Source: Megalobrama amblycephala (Eukaryota; Chordata; Actinopteri; Cypriniformes; Xenocyprididae). Taken from it: a DNA stretch of 64,000 nt. Under the pieces are notes generated by a model, which saw only the letters and a program-made list of their open reading frames with translations, was not told the origin of the DNA and ran no database searches. Positions 11,109 to 21,897 of the stretch are shown piece after piece; position 1 is the first letter of the stretch, and every line of letters starts with the position of its first letter. Where the stretch lies: contig NC_063057.1 of assembly GCF_018812025.1 (NCBI RefSeq), forward strand, positions 15,741,963-15,805,962, read 5' to 3'. The translations under genes were made by a program, and so were the position numbers.

Positions 11109-11605
11109 ACACTACTGTTCAATTGGCATCGGATCGGTAAGATTTTAGCAATGTCAATTTAAATTGATTAAAAGTGACAGAAAAAACATTTATAATGTTA
11201 TATAATGTTATTTTTATTCCAAATAAATGCTGTTCTTTTGAACTTTTTAATCATCAAAAATTCCTAAAACACACAAAAAATATTAAGCAGTGCAACAGAT
11301 TTCAACATTGATAATATTATGAAATGTTTCTTGAGCAGCAAATCAGCATATTAGAATGATTTCTGAAGGATCATGTGACACTGAAGACTGAATTAATGAT
11401 GCTGAAAATTCAGCTTTACCATCACAGGAATAAAATACATTTTAAAATATATTAAAATAGAAAACAGTTATTCTAAATTGAAATAATATTTCACAATATT
11501 GCTAATTTTACTGTATTTTTTATCAAATAAATGCAGCCTTGGTGAGCATAAGAGACTTCTTTCAGAAACATAAAAAAAAATTACAGTCATCAAACATTTG
11601 AACGG

Positions 11606-11612
<7 letters not shown>
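11109..11612 (+). mobile_element. MITE with CACTACTGTTCAA / TTTGAACGGTAGTG termini
   Basis: Roughly 500 bp with inverted ends ACACTACTGTTCAA and CATTTGAACGGTAGTGT. The internal landmarks TTTCTTGAGCAGCAAATCAG and GATCATGTGACACTGAAGAC are shared with copies at 23744-24141 (inverted), 31400-31680 and 47634-49300. Non-coding; typical cyprinid hAT-type MITE. It abuts a (GT)n run at 11601-11641. Confidence 0.75.

Positions 11613-11641
<29 letters not shown>
11601..11641 (+). repeat. (GT)n microsatellite
   Basis: About 20 GT dinucleotides starting within the terminus of the MITE at 11109-11612, whose GTAGTGTGTG end probably seeded it. Confidence 0.95.
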
Positions 11642-11644
<3 letters not shown>

Positions 11645-11963
11645 TCTTTTTTTTAATATTATTATATTAGCGTTAATATAAAATTAATCTAGCTGCTACA
11701 AAATAGTCATACCCTGATCTAATTTATTTCTACTTTTCCAAAAGAGGGCATCTCTAAATTTCCCAAAGGAAGGTTTTGGCAGAGTTAGCTCACCTCTGTG
11801 TACAGATTTATCCCCAAAGTATAGCCAAGTAAACACACAAAATCATTTAATTAAAGCACTGTCTGCCTCTTGGTCGATAAATGAGGCATTAATTCACAAA
11901 TGGACACACCAATAGCCTCTTCATATGTATTTATAACAAAACTGACATAAATTCACTTTTTGT

Positions 11964-12063
11964 GTTCTAAGAGAGAAAGTAATACGAGTTTGGAAAGACA
12001 TTAGGGTGAGACGATGACAAAAGATGACAAAACTTTCATTTTTACGTGAACTATCCTTTCAAG
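11964..12063 (-). repeat. Fragment of the AGTTCACCC TTAA family
   Basis: A solitary right-end fragment: AGACATTAGGGTGAGACGAT, then ACTTTCATTTTTACGTGAAC and CTATCCTTTCAAG, a degenerate right terminus. No matching left end is seen. Confidence 0.5.
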
Positions 12064-13604
12064 AACCTGCTCACTTAACTGAATGATAGCTGAAGTACTC
12101 TTCAAGTAAATTAGCACAGACTTTCCATAATGTAAAGTCATATGCTATAAAATGGGCCTGTCACAGACTGTCATGTTCTGTTCTGTGAAGATGGAGATCG
12201 CCGGTGACAAATCACCTGCAGGTACGTTTGACGCGGATCTTCAATATGTACATGGCAGAGCTGCGTTGAGTGTTTAGATTGATTTTATGTCCTTCCAGAT
12301 AGAAGAATGATAAATGGAAGCTCTCCACTTTTATTGCATTTACAAATCTGGACAACAGACACAGGCTCAAATGAATGTTCATACAATAGATATGCACACC
12401 AAAATCTTTAAATAGGCCCTTAGAACAGCACACAATTTCAAAAAAAACTTTTTTTTTAAACTTTATTCCTGGAGGGTTTCCAACCCTTGTGTTTGTTTGT
12501 GTCAGCATAAAAACTATAAAACACTTAGCTTTAAGGGATGGGGCTATAAACAGCCTCTATATAGCAGTGCTGAAATAATAGCATACCCTCTGACACCAAA
12601 TATATGAGGATTATATTCGGATATGAGTAATGCCCAAGTCATAAAGAGCTCAGCATCCCACACTGCATTGTAATATACGGCATAACGTCCGTGTCACCGG
12701 CTGTGTGTCCAGGACTATGTATCACCACTTCTGCACTGCTTATCGCTCCTAAGGTGCTAGACATATTCATTTAGAGAAAAGGATGTAAAATGGAGTGAAA
12801 GCAACATTTTAACAGAGTGAAAGGTCACAGCTGTTTGTTATCAACCACCAGCCATCAGTCAGGGTTGTGGGGCGCAAATAATTGAGTTGAGAAAAATTGA
12901 GTCCGATTCACTTCCTGAATTTGAGTTGAATTCATTTTAAGCCAATTCAAATCAACTTCCTTTTATGAAATAAAAATGAGCAAACTCAAAAACAGGCCCT
13001 TATCATTATTAACAGACTACTGACATTGTAAATGATTGTCGTACACTGTTTTTGTCTCTCCAAAATGCACTCATGCCGGCGGTGAAGGTCTATCCATCAA
13101 GCTGATGGTTTAGTGGCTGAAGATTTGAGGTAATTGTTTCTCAGGCTGGTGTGGTCATTAAGAGTGAGGCAGATGGCAGGAGAGAAAGCTGCACTCTTCC
13201 TTGCACTGAGACAGCATTTTAACTGCAGGTAAATACAGGCCTTTCACAGAGCTGCTCAGATTCTGCTCAACAACCCCTCCATTAGCCCATCAAGAAGCTG
13301 AGATGCGAGGAACAGGTCTGAAACCGTCAAAAACCCTGTTAAGTGTGTATGTGTGCCTCGTCGAGTGCATGGGGACTGTGTGCAGGTGTTTGTACGTTTG
13401 TACTAGACTAGTGTAAAGTGTTCATTAGCACTCATTACTAGTGCTTGTTACTGCTCAGGTTTGAACAAACCCCTAAGTATTGAAGTTCAGGTCATCACCC
13501 TCCATTTTGGACATGGATGGTACCTTAAACTGTGGCAGCTTGTTGAGGAAAGGTGTGCTATTACATTTCAGATGTACCATTTTCATCTGCCACATGATAA
13601 AATG

Positions 13605-14440
13605 TGACCTTTACTTCACATTTGAGTCACCTTTATTTATATAGCGCTTTATACAATACAGACTGTTTCAAAGCAGCTTTACAGTGATAAACAGGAAAAT
13701 AATGATTCGGTGATGCAAACAATTAAATTCTTCTGTAAAGCAGCTCTAAAAAGACAACAGTTAACAGTCATTCAGTTGAAATCAGTTCTGTTTTAATTCA
13801 ATTCGGTTCAATAACTGCGTTCATCAATTATGGAACGAGTTCAATTCCTCTATAAAACAGTCATGTCATTATCCAGCTCAGTTCAGTTTTCATCCAATAG
13901 TGTCAGTGCATTCAAGTCAATAATACTGCAGAATATTAGAGAGATAGTTCACCCAAAAATGAAAATTATCCCATAATTTACTCACCCTCAAGCCATTCTA
14001 GGTGTATATGACACAAAAATGCATCGCTTCAGTTCAGAAGGTCTTTATTAACACCCTGGAGCCATACAGATTTTGTTTATGATGGATGGATGCGCTTTTT
14101 TGGGCTTCAAAAAATGGTACCATTAACTCCCATTATAAAGCTTGGAAGAGCCAGGATATTTTTTTAATACAGCTCTGATTGAGTTTGGCTGAAAGAAGAA
14201 AGATATATACACAGCCTGTGGGTGAGTAAATTATGGGATAATTTTCATTTTTGGGTGAGTTATCCCTGTATGTGTCCCCCAACTAAGCAAGCCAAAAGGC
14301 AACAGTGGCAAGGAACCCAAACTCCATCACTAACAGAAATGGAGAGGAAAAAAAAAAAAACCTTGGGAAAAACCAAGCTCAGTCAGGGGGGCCAGTTCTC
14401 CACTGGCCAAAATGTTTGTATATATCCCACTGGCTTACAT
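13605..14440 (+). repeat. Dispersed repeat (TTTATTTATATAGCGCTTTA), interrupted by a MITE
   Basis: The left part begins AGTCACCTTTATTTATATAG and the right part contains CCAACTAAGCAAGCC, GGCAAGGAACCC and CCTTGGGAAAAACCAAGCTC. From memory these are the two ends of one abundant cyprinid repeat. A 337-bp TTAA-family MITE at 13935-14271 separates them. Its class is uncertain. Confidence 0.6.
13935..14271. mobile_element. Short TTAA-family MITE with about 47-bp inverted ends
   Basis: Inverted termini of about 47 bp: AGATAGTTCACCCAAAAATG followed by AAAATTATCCCATAATTTAC on the left, and the inverse ending at 14267. The flanking TTAG (13935-13938) and GTAT (14268-14271) look like decayed TTAA duplications. 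Non-coding. Confidence 0.65.
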
Positions 14441-14761
14441 TGAAGAACGAACCAAAATCATACCTAAACAGAATGTTTTACACATTTGGGGATAAGCATG
14501 TAAGCAACCACCTAGCTGACAAACACTAACAAGACAATTCAGTCTGCCCTTTTAAACAAAACTACCTAAGGCATCAAAGCAAATTCATTGGCTGAAATAT
14601 ATTTTTAGTCTGAAATATATTTTTAGTCTTATTGCAACCATTCAAGTCAGCATGAAACAGAAGTTGCGATAGTCTTTTCTTAAAAAATGGCTTCTCAAAC
14701 AAGATGAAATGTATGGTGGGACTTGATTTTGACCACTGGGAAATTATTAAATGATTGGATA

Positions 14762-15733
14762 CATAGGCGCCGATCCCGTGCTCGGGGACTGGAGCACCTA
14801 CGGAAAAATACGAGATATTCTCCATGGATTCTAACAAGTAAAAAATCGATTGCAGCTATCAGAAACGATCCTTATATTAGTTTATTTAAGGCCGTTTCTA
14901 TGACGTTATTTTAATGGCAAAAGTCGAGAGCGTGTTAAGAGCGCATCCAGTGTTGAGCGAGCACAAATCTCTCAACTCGCAGTCGGATTTCCTTCACCCT
15001 CGCGCTCGCTCAGAATCAGAACTCAGAACTGTCCTTGCCCTGTCCCTAAAATGGATTTAAAGTTGCTAGAAGCTTTTAACCACCTGACGTTCATGACTGA
15101 CTGACGAAATAACAGTGTAGGCTACCTTTAGGTAACGTTATCTTCAAATTTCAGCGAGAGCACGACAACACTCATGAAAAGAATGTGCTTGTTTTTGGTC
15201 GAATTCAAATGAAACATCCAGTTGACGTTCATTTGAGTTAAATAATAAGCGATCTGGCGCTGGAACGTGTTGTTTTTGAAATGCTGTGTTACCGTTGTTA
15301 TAAGTGGAGGAATGGTGACTCGTGTACATACCTTTTTACAGTCTATGGTACATACATGTGCGTCAATCTATCGCGATTCGCTAGACTCTTCTTTCCAGCG
15401 AAATCACTATCAAAATGCACACAAATTTGTCCCTGCCATTGATATACAATCATAAATAAACTTATTTGATCTTAATGAGAAAAAAAAAACTATGCGAGGG
15501 CGGATTCGAACCGTGATAATTAGAGCACAGCTGAACTTCTGACTCTATTGACAAAAATTCTACCACAAGACCAATGGTGAATACTAAAACTAAGTGCGTA
15601 TTTGTCTAAAATATAATAGTAGTACGATACTAATATTGTAATGTAGCTGTAAGGATGAAACTATAACATTAAAAAAAGGGGGGGGGGGGGGTTACTGGGC
15701 ACCCACCGGCAGAAACATAAATCGGCGCCTATG
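14762..15733. mobile_element. hAT-like insertion, 13-bp TIR, perfect 8-bp duplication
   Basis: The inverted ends CATAGGCGCCGAT (14762) and ATCGGCGCCTATG (ending 15733) are flanked by a perfect 8-bp target duplication ATTGGATA at 14754-14761 and 15734-15741. The copy at 38890-39110 gives an uninterrupted site. Length is 972 bp with no transposase. It contains a G-run at 15679-15690 and a tRNA-like segment on the minus strand at 15481-15578. Confidence 0.85.
15481..15578 (-). ncRNA. tRNA-like segment with Pol III-type box B and T-run
   Basis: On the minus strand the segment reads TTGGTCTTGTGGTAGAAT (box A-like), then about 45 nt, then GGTTCGAATCC, an exact match to the consensus box B, followed by GCCCTCGCATAG and a run of nine T, a Pol III terminator. 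The T stem pairs only in part and I could not pair an acceptor stem, so this is a tRNA-derived sequence rather than a functional tRNA. It could be a SINE head captured by the surrounding hAT-like element. Confidence 0.4.
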
Positions 15734-16261
15734 ATTGGATATTTATGTGATTTGCTACTGCTGTGATCTCATGTGAGTGACAGATTGTCCCGCCCTCGCA
15801 CCAGTAAACATGTCATCAGAGAAGAGGTGTCATTGTAAGAGGGAGGGGAAGTTATTTTGATTGGCACATGAATTAAAAAAAATAAAAATAACGAAGTGCA
15901 CGGATAAGTCATTTATAATAAATACTGCAATATTCCATTAAAAATAAGAATTCTTAATTTTGATTTCATGGTGACTATAATGTCTTTTAAATTATGTAAC
16001 ATATGAGTCTGAAGCTAAACAATTCTCATTTCTTTTTTCTATTAGCTTACATTTTTCTCAGCATTAGCTTAGCATACCATTAGCACAGCATGCTAGATTA
16101 GCCTAGACTATACACAAGTTACTTACCTTACGTGTAATCACTGAAATACTTAAAGTCTATGTAAACCAGAAATTGCTACCAAATTTACTTTAGTATTGTG
16201 ATGCATTTCCAAATGAAAACGGAAAATTGAATGGGAAAAAATAGAGGGCACCTCCTAGTGG

Positions 16262-16562
16262 TTGAGCAGTTGTTGCCCAATGGTTAGGGAGTCGGACTTG
16301 TAACCCGAAGGTCACGGGTTTGAGCCTCAGTACCGGCAGGAAATGTAGGTGGGAGGAGTGAATGAACAGCGCTCTCTTCTACTCTCATTACCCACAACTA
16401 AGGTGCCCTTGAGCAAGGCATCTAACCCCCAATCACTCCTTGGGTGTGTGTTCACGGTGAAATGTGTTTCCAATTGGATGGGTGAAATGCAGAGCTCAAA
16501 TTCTGAGTATGGGACACCATACTTGGCCACATGTTACATCACTTTCACTTTTTCACTTTCTA
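16262..16562 (+). mobile_element. tRNA-derived SINE
   Basis: The 5' part resembles a tRNA: CCAATGGTTAGGGAGTCGG as box A region, GACTTGTAACCCGAAGGTC as anticodon arm, and GGGTTTGAGCC as box B at about 16316-16326. The body contains CCCTTGAGCAAGGCATCTAA, common in fish tRNA-SINEs. The tail is the simple repeat TCACTTTCACTTTTTCACTT. Transcription would be by Pol III from the internal boxes. CTAGT words on both sides (about 16255 and 16560) may be remnants of the target duplication. Confidence 0.75.
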
Positions 16563-16879
16563 GTACACCCTAGCTTGCAGCAGGGGAGTGGTTAAGTCGT
16601 CAAATTGACACCAGCAGAGATGGAACGCCATTTCAGAGGTAAAGCAAATTTTCAGATTTTGACTAAAGATTACAAACATTTTTTAATATCGATTAGCCTG
16701 CATGGATTAATTACTGTACGACTCATGACTAGTAATATGCCCTAACAAAGTAAATAGGGTCAGTTTTTATTTAATGCAGACTTTGAGGGTTTTAATGTAG
16801 AGACTTGCATTGGATATTGGCTAGGTTAGCATGCGATGCTAACGTATACTAAGTATACTAAGCGGTGAGCTGACAAAGA

Positions 16880-17835
16880 TTAAAGGTGCCTTAGAATTAA
16901 AAATTGAATTTAGTTCAGTACATGGAAATGACACACAGTGAGTCTCAAACTCCATTGTTTCCTCCTTCTTATATAAATCTCATTTGTTTAAAAGACCTCC
17001 GAAGAACAGGCGAATCTCAACATAACACCGACTGTTACGTAACAGTCGGGATCATTAATATATACGCCCCCCAATATTTGCATATGCCAGCCCATGATCG
17101 AGGCATTACACAAGGGCAGCCAGTATTAACGTCTGGATGTGCACAGCTGAATCAACAGACTAGGTGAGCAAGCAAGAACAATAGCGAAAAATGGCAGATG
17201 GAGCAATAATAACTGACATGATCCACGATAACATGATATTTTTTAGTGATATTTGTAAATTGTCTTTCTAAATGTTTCGTTAGCATGTTGCTAATGTACT
17301 GTTAAATGTGGTTAAAGTTACCATCGTTTCTTACTGTATACACAGAGACAAGAGAGCTGTCGCTATTTTCATTTTTAAACACTTGCAGTCTGTATAAATC
17401 ATAAACACAACTTCATTCTTTATAAATCTCTCCAACAGTGTAGCATTAGCTGTTAGCCACAGAGCATAGCCTCAAACTCATTCAGAATCAAATGTAAACA
17501 TCCAAATAAATACAATACTCACATAATCTGACACATGCATGCAGTATGCATGACCAACACTTTGTAAAGATCCATTTTGAGGGTTATATTAGCTGTGTAA
17601 ACTTTGTTTATGCACTGTTTAAGGCAAGCGCGAGCTCCGTGGGCAGGGAGCGTGAGCAATTAAAGGGGCCGCAACCTGAATCGGCGCATTTCTAATTATG
17701 CCCCAAAATTGGCAGTTAAAAAAATTAATTAAAAAAATCTATGGGGTATTTTGAGCTGAAACTTCACAGACACATTCAGGGGACACCTTAGACTTATATT
17801 ACATCTTGTAAAAAAACATTCGATGGCACCTTTAA
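16880..17835 (+). mobile_element. TTAA-flanked element (AAAGGTGCC family), copy 2
   Basis: A 956-bp element between TTAA at 16880-16883 and 17832-17835. The termini AAAGGTGCC and GGCACCTTT are inverted. It is collinear with the copy at 5053-6000. It ends 30 bp from the 3' edge of the anks1b exon 17866-18022 and contains a perfect 22-bp palindrome centred on TTACGTAA at 17028-17049. No coding capacity. Confidence 0.87.
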
Positions 17836-17865
17836 ATTTGCTGTTAGGGTGTCTGTGTATAGTAC

Positions 17866-18022
17866 CTGCTCATTAACTCTGCTGTGGGACGGCCCGTGGT
17901 GGATCAGTATCTGGACTATGTCCACGTCACCTCTCCATGCGGCCAGATGCAGAGGAAAACAGCCCTTACTGTCTGCCACATTAGTAGAAGCTTCAAACTG
18001 CAACAACTTCAACACCACCTCC
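17866..18022 (-). CDS. anks1b: anks1b, internal exon (ankyrin repeats 1-2)
   Basis: This 157-bp exon on the minus strand encodes 52 codons plus one base that completes the Arg split with the upstream exon. The acceptor is a clean pyrimidine tract ending TTTCTCTCAG and the donor GTAC is at 17865-17862. The product runs [20 protein letters not shown], then a classic ankyrin core [19 protein letters not shown], and ends [12 protein letters not shown], a phase-0 junction. The [12 protein letters not shown] tail and [12 protein letters not shown] are characteristic of the ANKS1 family and closer to ANKS1B than ANKS1A as I remember them. Ankyrin repeats act as protein-binding scaffolds; AIDA-1 is a postsynaptic and nuclear adaptor that also carries SAM and PTB domains, which are not in this window. 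A TTAA-flanked transposable element ends only 30 bp downstream of the exon edge, so intronic sequence next to this donor is very short before repeat DNA begins. Confidence 0.92.
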
Positions 18023-18711
18023 CTGAGAGAAAGACAAATAAGAAAGATTTCATGTTTTTGTAATTGTGTGGGGGCGATTTTCATCCTTAAACAGAGAAAA
18101 TCCCATAAATCTTCTGCGGTACTATTTAACTTCGCAGGCACAATATGAAGGGGGTAATTGTGCTCTAATCTCAATAATACATAATTCATGTTAAGCAAAA
18201 TCCCTCTCTCACTCTGGCCTCATTCTTAAGGCAAATGTTTAAGCCATCCATAAACCTTAAACCAGTCTAATTACATCCCTGCTTTAAAAAAATCTGCCTA
18301 ATCTGACACCGCCCCATCTCATAAACCCCTCACTAATCAAATATAACTCTACCCACCCTAATATACTGTAGCTGTTTTCTCACAAACCCTGCCCTAATCG
18401 GACCCCACCCCCATTTTATAAACCCCGCCCTAATCTGACATCACAGTCTTCTAATCCTGATGAACAGTATGTGAGCTGGATTACACCTCTGGAATCTCAA
18501 GTAATCCTGACGTCTAGCGCGTTCCCTTTTTAAGTCCATAACACCATGTTGGAAGGGAGTGATTGTCTGAGATGTTCTGGACTGAATGTGTGCAAAGCTT
18601 TTTATGTGTAAACGTTCATTCATTTGATAGAGCATTAACTGATTTACATCTTGATTAAGCTGTTGACTTTTCAAGAACCTGTAAATGAATTAGAGAATAT
18701 GAGTGTGTTAC
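18023..18711 (-). other. anks1b intron between the first two visible exons
   Basis: A 689-bp GT-AG intron. It is unique sequence except for a GC-rich degenerate repeat at about 18292-18446, in which runs such as CCCTAATCTGACACC and ATAAACCCC recur three times at irregular spacing. I see no transposon termini in it. Confidence 0.8.
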
Positions 18712-18792
18712 CTGTGTCCGTTTAGAGACGCGTGGTGCAGAGGTGTGTATCCTGAGCCGTCTGCACAGTTCACATTGAGGCCTCTCCACATA
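18712..18792 (-). CDS. anks1b: anks1b, internal exon (start of first ankyrin repeat)
   Basis: This 81-bp coding exon is read on the minus strand. It is preceded by a pyrimidine-rich acceptor ending TCTTCTGCAG and followed by the donor GTAA at 18711-18708. It starts with the third base of a split codon and encodes 26 whole codons beginning [14 protein letters not shown] and ending in LHHASLNGH plus two bases of an Arg codon finished by the next exon. The GYTPLHHAS core is the first helix of an ankyrin repeat. The WRG.NVNC lead-in is, from family knowledge, the segment before the first ankyrin repeat of ANKS1A and ANKS1B. The exon is too short for a long-ORF search and was found by extending the ankyrin reading upstream. 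The Met here is internal, not a start: the family has an N-terminal exon that I do not see up to 64000. ANKS1A is the alternative; the following exon favours ANKS1B. Confidence 0.85.
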
Positions 18793-19402
18793 CTGCAGAA
18801 GAGAAGAGATATTGCTTAGTACAGATCAAAAAAGACATCAATACAAAACACCTACCACAAAACCATATACATACAGCATATTTCATGAGTTATTTCTGTA
18901 AAGAGCTGAGCTGAGAGCTGATACAGCAGAGATTGAGTAAACTACACTCATGCCAAGATTGCTATGGGACTCTCCCATTTCTCACGATCTCCAGAGGACC
19001 TTAAATGCTGCTTAGAGAACATACACACACACATTTCTTATAAACTAGGCCAATCAAATCTTAATAAAAATACAAAATACACAAATGTGTTAAAATATTG
19101 CAGTAAACATATTTAATATCTTACATTAACACATTAAGTATGATAGCCCTAAAAATGTTGTATTATTTATAAATTATTGTATTATTATTTATATGTCCTC
19201 AAAGAGAGGTTTTGTCAGATTTAGCTAAATTTCTAGGACATTATTCCTAGACACTTTACACTATATAATTCATTCTTCAATAAATATTTTTTGTTCAAAA
19301 AGTTGTTCCTTTTCCAATTCAAGAATAAACAGAAAGCACACTCTATGAATTTGTTGTTATATAAGAGATTGTGGTATGTTTATGGTATATATATATATAT
19401 AT

Positions 19403-21235
19403 TACAGTACTGTGCAAAAGTCTAAGTCACGTCAGTATTTTCACCCCCCCAAAAACGTTTTTAAGCCAGTTATTTATATCTTTTGCTGTAGTGTGTCAAT
19501 AGGAAATATCCGTTCACATTTCCAAACATTCATTTTGCCATTAATTGTAATAATCCAGTGAGATTTTTGAATAAACAATAAGACTGATAACAGCTGGTGC
19601 TCTACATGGAGATCAGAGCTCACCATCATCAAATCCATCTGTGATTACATGAAGAAACATATGAAACTGAGACAAACCAAATCCAGAAGCACTGTGGCCA
19701 TGTCTCCAAGAGATTTTAAGAAACCTGCCTCCAAAGCTACCTGAAAAATGATGCCCAAGTGTACCTGGACAAGAGCTGTTTTAAATGCAAAGGATGGTCA
19801 CACAAAATATTGTTTTGATTTAGTTAATATAAGTTAATTGATAAATAAAATCTATTTATAACAGTATTTTTTAAAAACATCCTCACTTTACAGCATTTTT
19901 ACACAAGTGCCTAAAACTCTTCACAGTACTGTATCTTTGCAGGTTGGTTTCTTCAAGCATCTTAGAGACACAGTTGTCCTGGATTTAGTTTGTCTCAGTT
20001 TCATCTGTTTCTTCATGTAATCACAGACGGATTCGATGATGGTGAGATCAGATCACTGGGTGGAGCACCGGCTGTTGTCTACGGAAGAGGATTAGGGCCA
20101 AGCAATAATAAAAAAATAAAACCATCTCGAGATTAAAGTTGTTAAATTTCGAGAAAAAACTCGTTAAATTTTGAGAAAAAACTCGTTACATTTCAAGAAA
20201 AAAGTCGAGATAAAGTGTTGAGAATAAACTCGTTAAATTACGAGAAAAAAGTCGAGATAAAATGTTGAGAATAAACTCATTAAATTACGAGAATAAACTC
20301 ATTAAATTACGATTAAAAAGTCGTTAAATTACGAGAAAAAAGTCGTTAAATTACGAGAACAAAGTCGTTAAATTACGAGAACAAAGTCGTTAAATTACGA
20401 GAACAAAGTCGAGATAAAATGTTGAGAATAAAATCATTAAATTACGAGAATAAACTCATTAAATTACGATAAAAAAGTCGTTAAATTACGAGAACAAAGT
20501 CGTTAAATTATGAGAACAAATTCGTTAAATTATGAGAAAAATGACGTTAAATTTCGAGAAAAAAGTCAAGATAAAATGTTGAGAATAATGTCATTAAATT
20601 AACTAATTTATTCTCGTAATTTAACGAATTTGTTCTCGTAATTTAACGTCTTTTTTCTCGTAATTTAATACGTTTATTCTCATAATTTAATGACTTTATT
20701 CTCAATATTTTATCTCGACTTTTTTCTCGAAATTTAACGAGTTTGTTCTCGTAATTTAACGACTTTTTTCTCGTAATTTAACGACTTTTTTCTCGTAATT
20801 TAACAACATTTTTCTCATAATTTAACGAATTTGTTCTCGTAATTTAATGACTATTCTCAACATTTTATCTCGACTTTTTTCTTGAAATTTAACACGTTTT
20901 TTCTCGTAATTTAATGAGTTTATTCTCAACGTTTTATCTCAACCTTTTTCTCGAAATTTAACGAGTTTTTTCTCGAAATTTAACAACTTTAATCTCGAGA
21001 TGGTTTTATTTTTTTTATTATTGCTTGGCCCTAATCCTCTTCCGTAGTTGTCAGACTCCTTGTGTATTCAAAAATCTCACTGGATTATTACAATTAATGG
21101 CAAAATGAATGTTTGGAAATGTGAACGGATAGTTCCTATTGACACACTACAGCAAAAGATATAAATAACTGGCTTAAAACCTTTTTTTGGGGGGTGAAAA
21201 TACTGACGTGCCTAAGACTTTTGCACAGTACTGTA
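19403..21235. mobile_element. Tc1/mariner-like remnant, palindromic, carrying a nested foldback element
   Basis: The outer termini TACAGTACTGTGCAAAAGTC (19403) and the inverse GACTTTTGCACAGTACTGTA (ending 21235) are Tc1-like and flanked by TA. A third terminus, CACAGTACTGTA, lies at 19922-19933. From 19403 to about 19700 the sequence is the inverse of 19935-20079 plus 21047-21235, giving a palindromic composite. The stretch around 19700-19800 (CAAGAGATTTTAAGAAACC ... AAATGCAAAGGATGGTCACA) resembles the 3' end of a decayed Tc1 transposase. Stops throughout, so not functional. Confidence 0.75.
20080..21046. mobile_element. Foldback MITE (TACGGAAGAGG family), copy 1, 6-bp duplication
   Basis: A 967-bp inverted repeat. 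The ends TACGGAAGAGGATTAGGG and the inverse are flanked by the direct repeat GTTGTC at 20074-20079 and 21047-21052. The arms consist of tandem units of about 22 bp (TTAAATTACGAGAAAAAAGT) alternating with AGATAAAATGTTGAGAATAA. The orientation flips near 20600. It sits inside a Tc1-like remnant. Non-coding. Confidence 0.85.
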
Positions 21236-21308
21236 TATAGGATTGTTGATTCATAGTTTAATCCAGGCTACTGTAAGTAATACTTTCTGATACTTTCACT
21301 GTATTTCA

Positions 21309-21323
21309 CGCACACACACACAC

Positions 21324-21368
<45 letters not shown>

Positions 21369-21557
21369 CACATACACGTTAATGCCTGAGAACAGTTGCA
21401 GTTGAAGTCCATAACTAGAACATGAGGAGTCAATAGTACTGATGTCTAGACTGATAAGTAGACTCACCCCAGACAGACATGAGGAGGACACGGCCCACGA
21501 TCCACGATATGACTCACAACATGACTGACCAATCACAGGACAACGGGAAACACGCAT

Positions 21558-21619
<62 letters not shown>
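21309..21619. repeat. (CA)n microsatellites
   Basis: Two CA arrays, 21309-21373 (interrupted by CG and TA) and 21558-21619 (pure). The 185 bp between them are unique, with no exon I can recognise despite an open frame through them. Confidence 0.95.
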
Positions 21620-21620
<1 letters not shown>

Positions 21621-21897
21621 GTCCCATGCTGCCATAAATAGACATTCCAATAGTTTGCAGAAACAACATTAGACAGAGGAGCATGAGAAAACTTCTTAAC
21701 CTAACTCAAAGGACAAAGACTGAGAGTGTGTGAGACTGTGAGAGAGAACCAGAATTATCAGGAACCTTTAAATGAGTATTTTGGGTTCTGTTTATCTCAA
21801 CACAACATAGAAAATCATTCTGACTCACCCCTTAATAAATTCTAGTTATTAATTGACAATTCAGGATACAGAAATCATGAATTTCTAATTCATAAAT

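Larger units (their letters stand above)
14590..15850 (+). repeat. Dispersed repeat (AAGTTGCGATAGTCTTTT), interrupted by a hAT-like insertion
   Basis: The segments 14640-14761 and 15734-15850 together match 38890-39110. Shared words are GTTGCGATAGTCTTTT, ATGGCTTCTCAAACAAGA, GAGTGACAGATTGTCC and CCTCGCACCAGTAAAC. The second copy lacks the 972-bp insertion and so acts as an empty-site comparison. Confidence 0.7.
6991..17865 (-). other. anks1b intron, 10.9 kb, transposon-rich
   Basis: A GT-AG intron separating the in-frame exons at 17866-18022 and 6694-6990. More than half is repeat DNA described separately: a hAT-like MITE pair, TTAA-flanked elements, a pentanucleotide array, a SINE and a 972-bp hAT-like insertion. 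Stretches with nothing recognisable to me are 7028-7501, 8945-10480 (the second half very AT-rich with many TAAGTATAC-like words), 10596-11108, 12064-13604 and 15850-16260. No coding exon could be supported in them. Confidence 0.75.

Noticed and set aside
17849..18148. 99-residue plus-strand frame
   Set aside because: It is the antisense of the well-supported ankyrin exon and has no ankyrin or other motif of its own.
21306..21650. Minus-strand frame through two CA arrays as a possible exon
   Set aside because: The segment between the arrays has no recognisable domain and its open frame depends on CV repeats on both sides.
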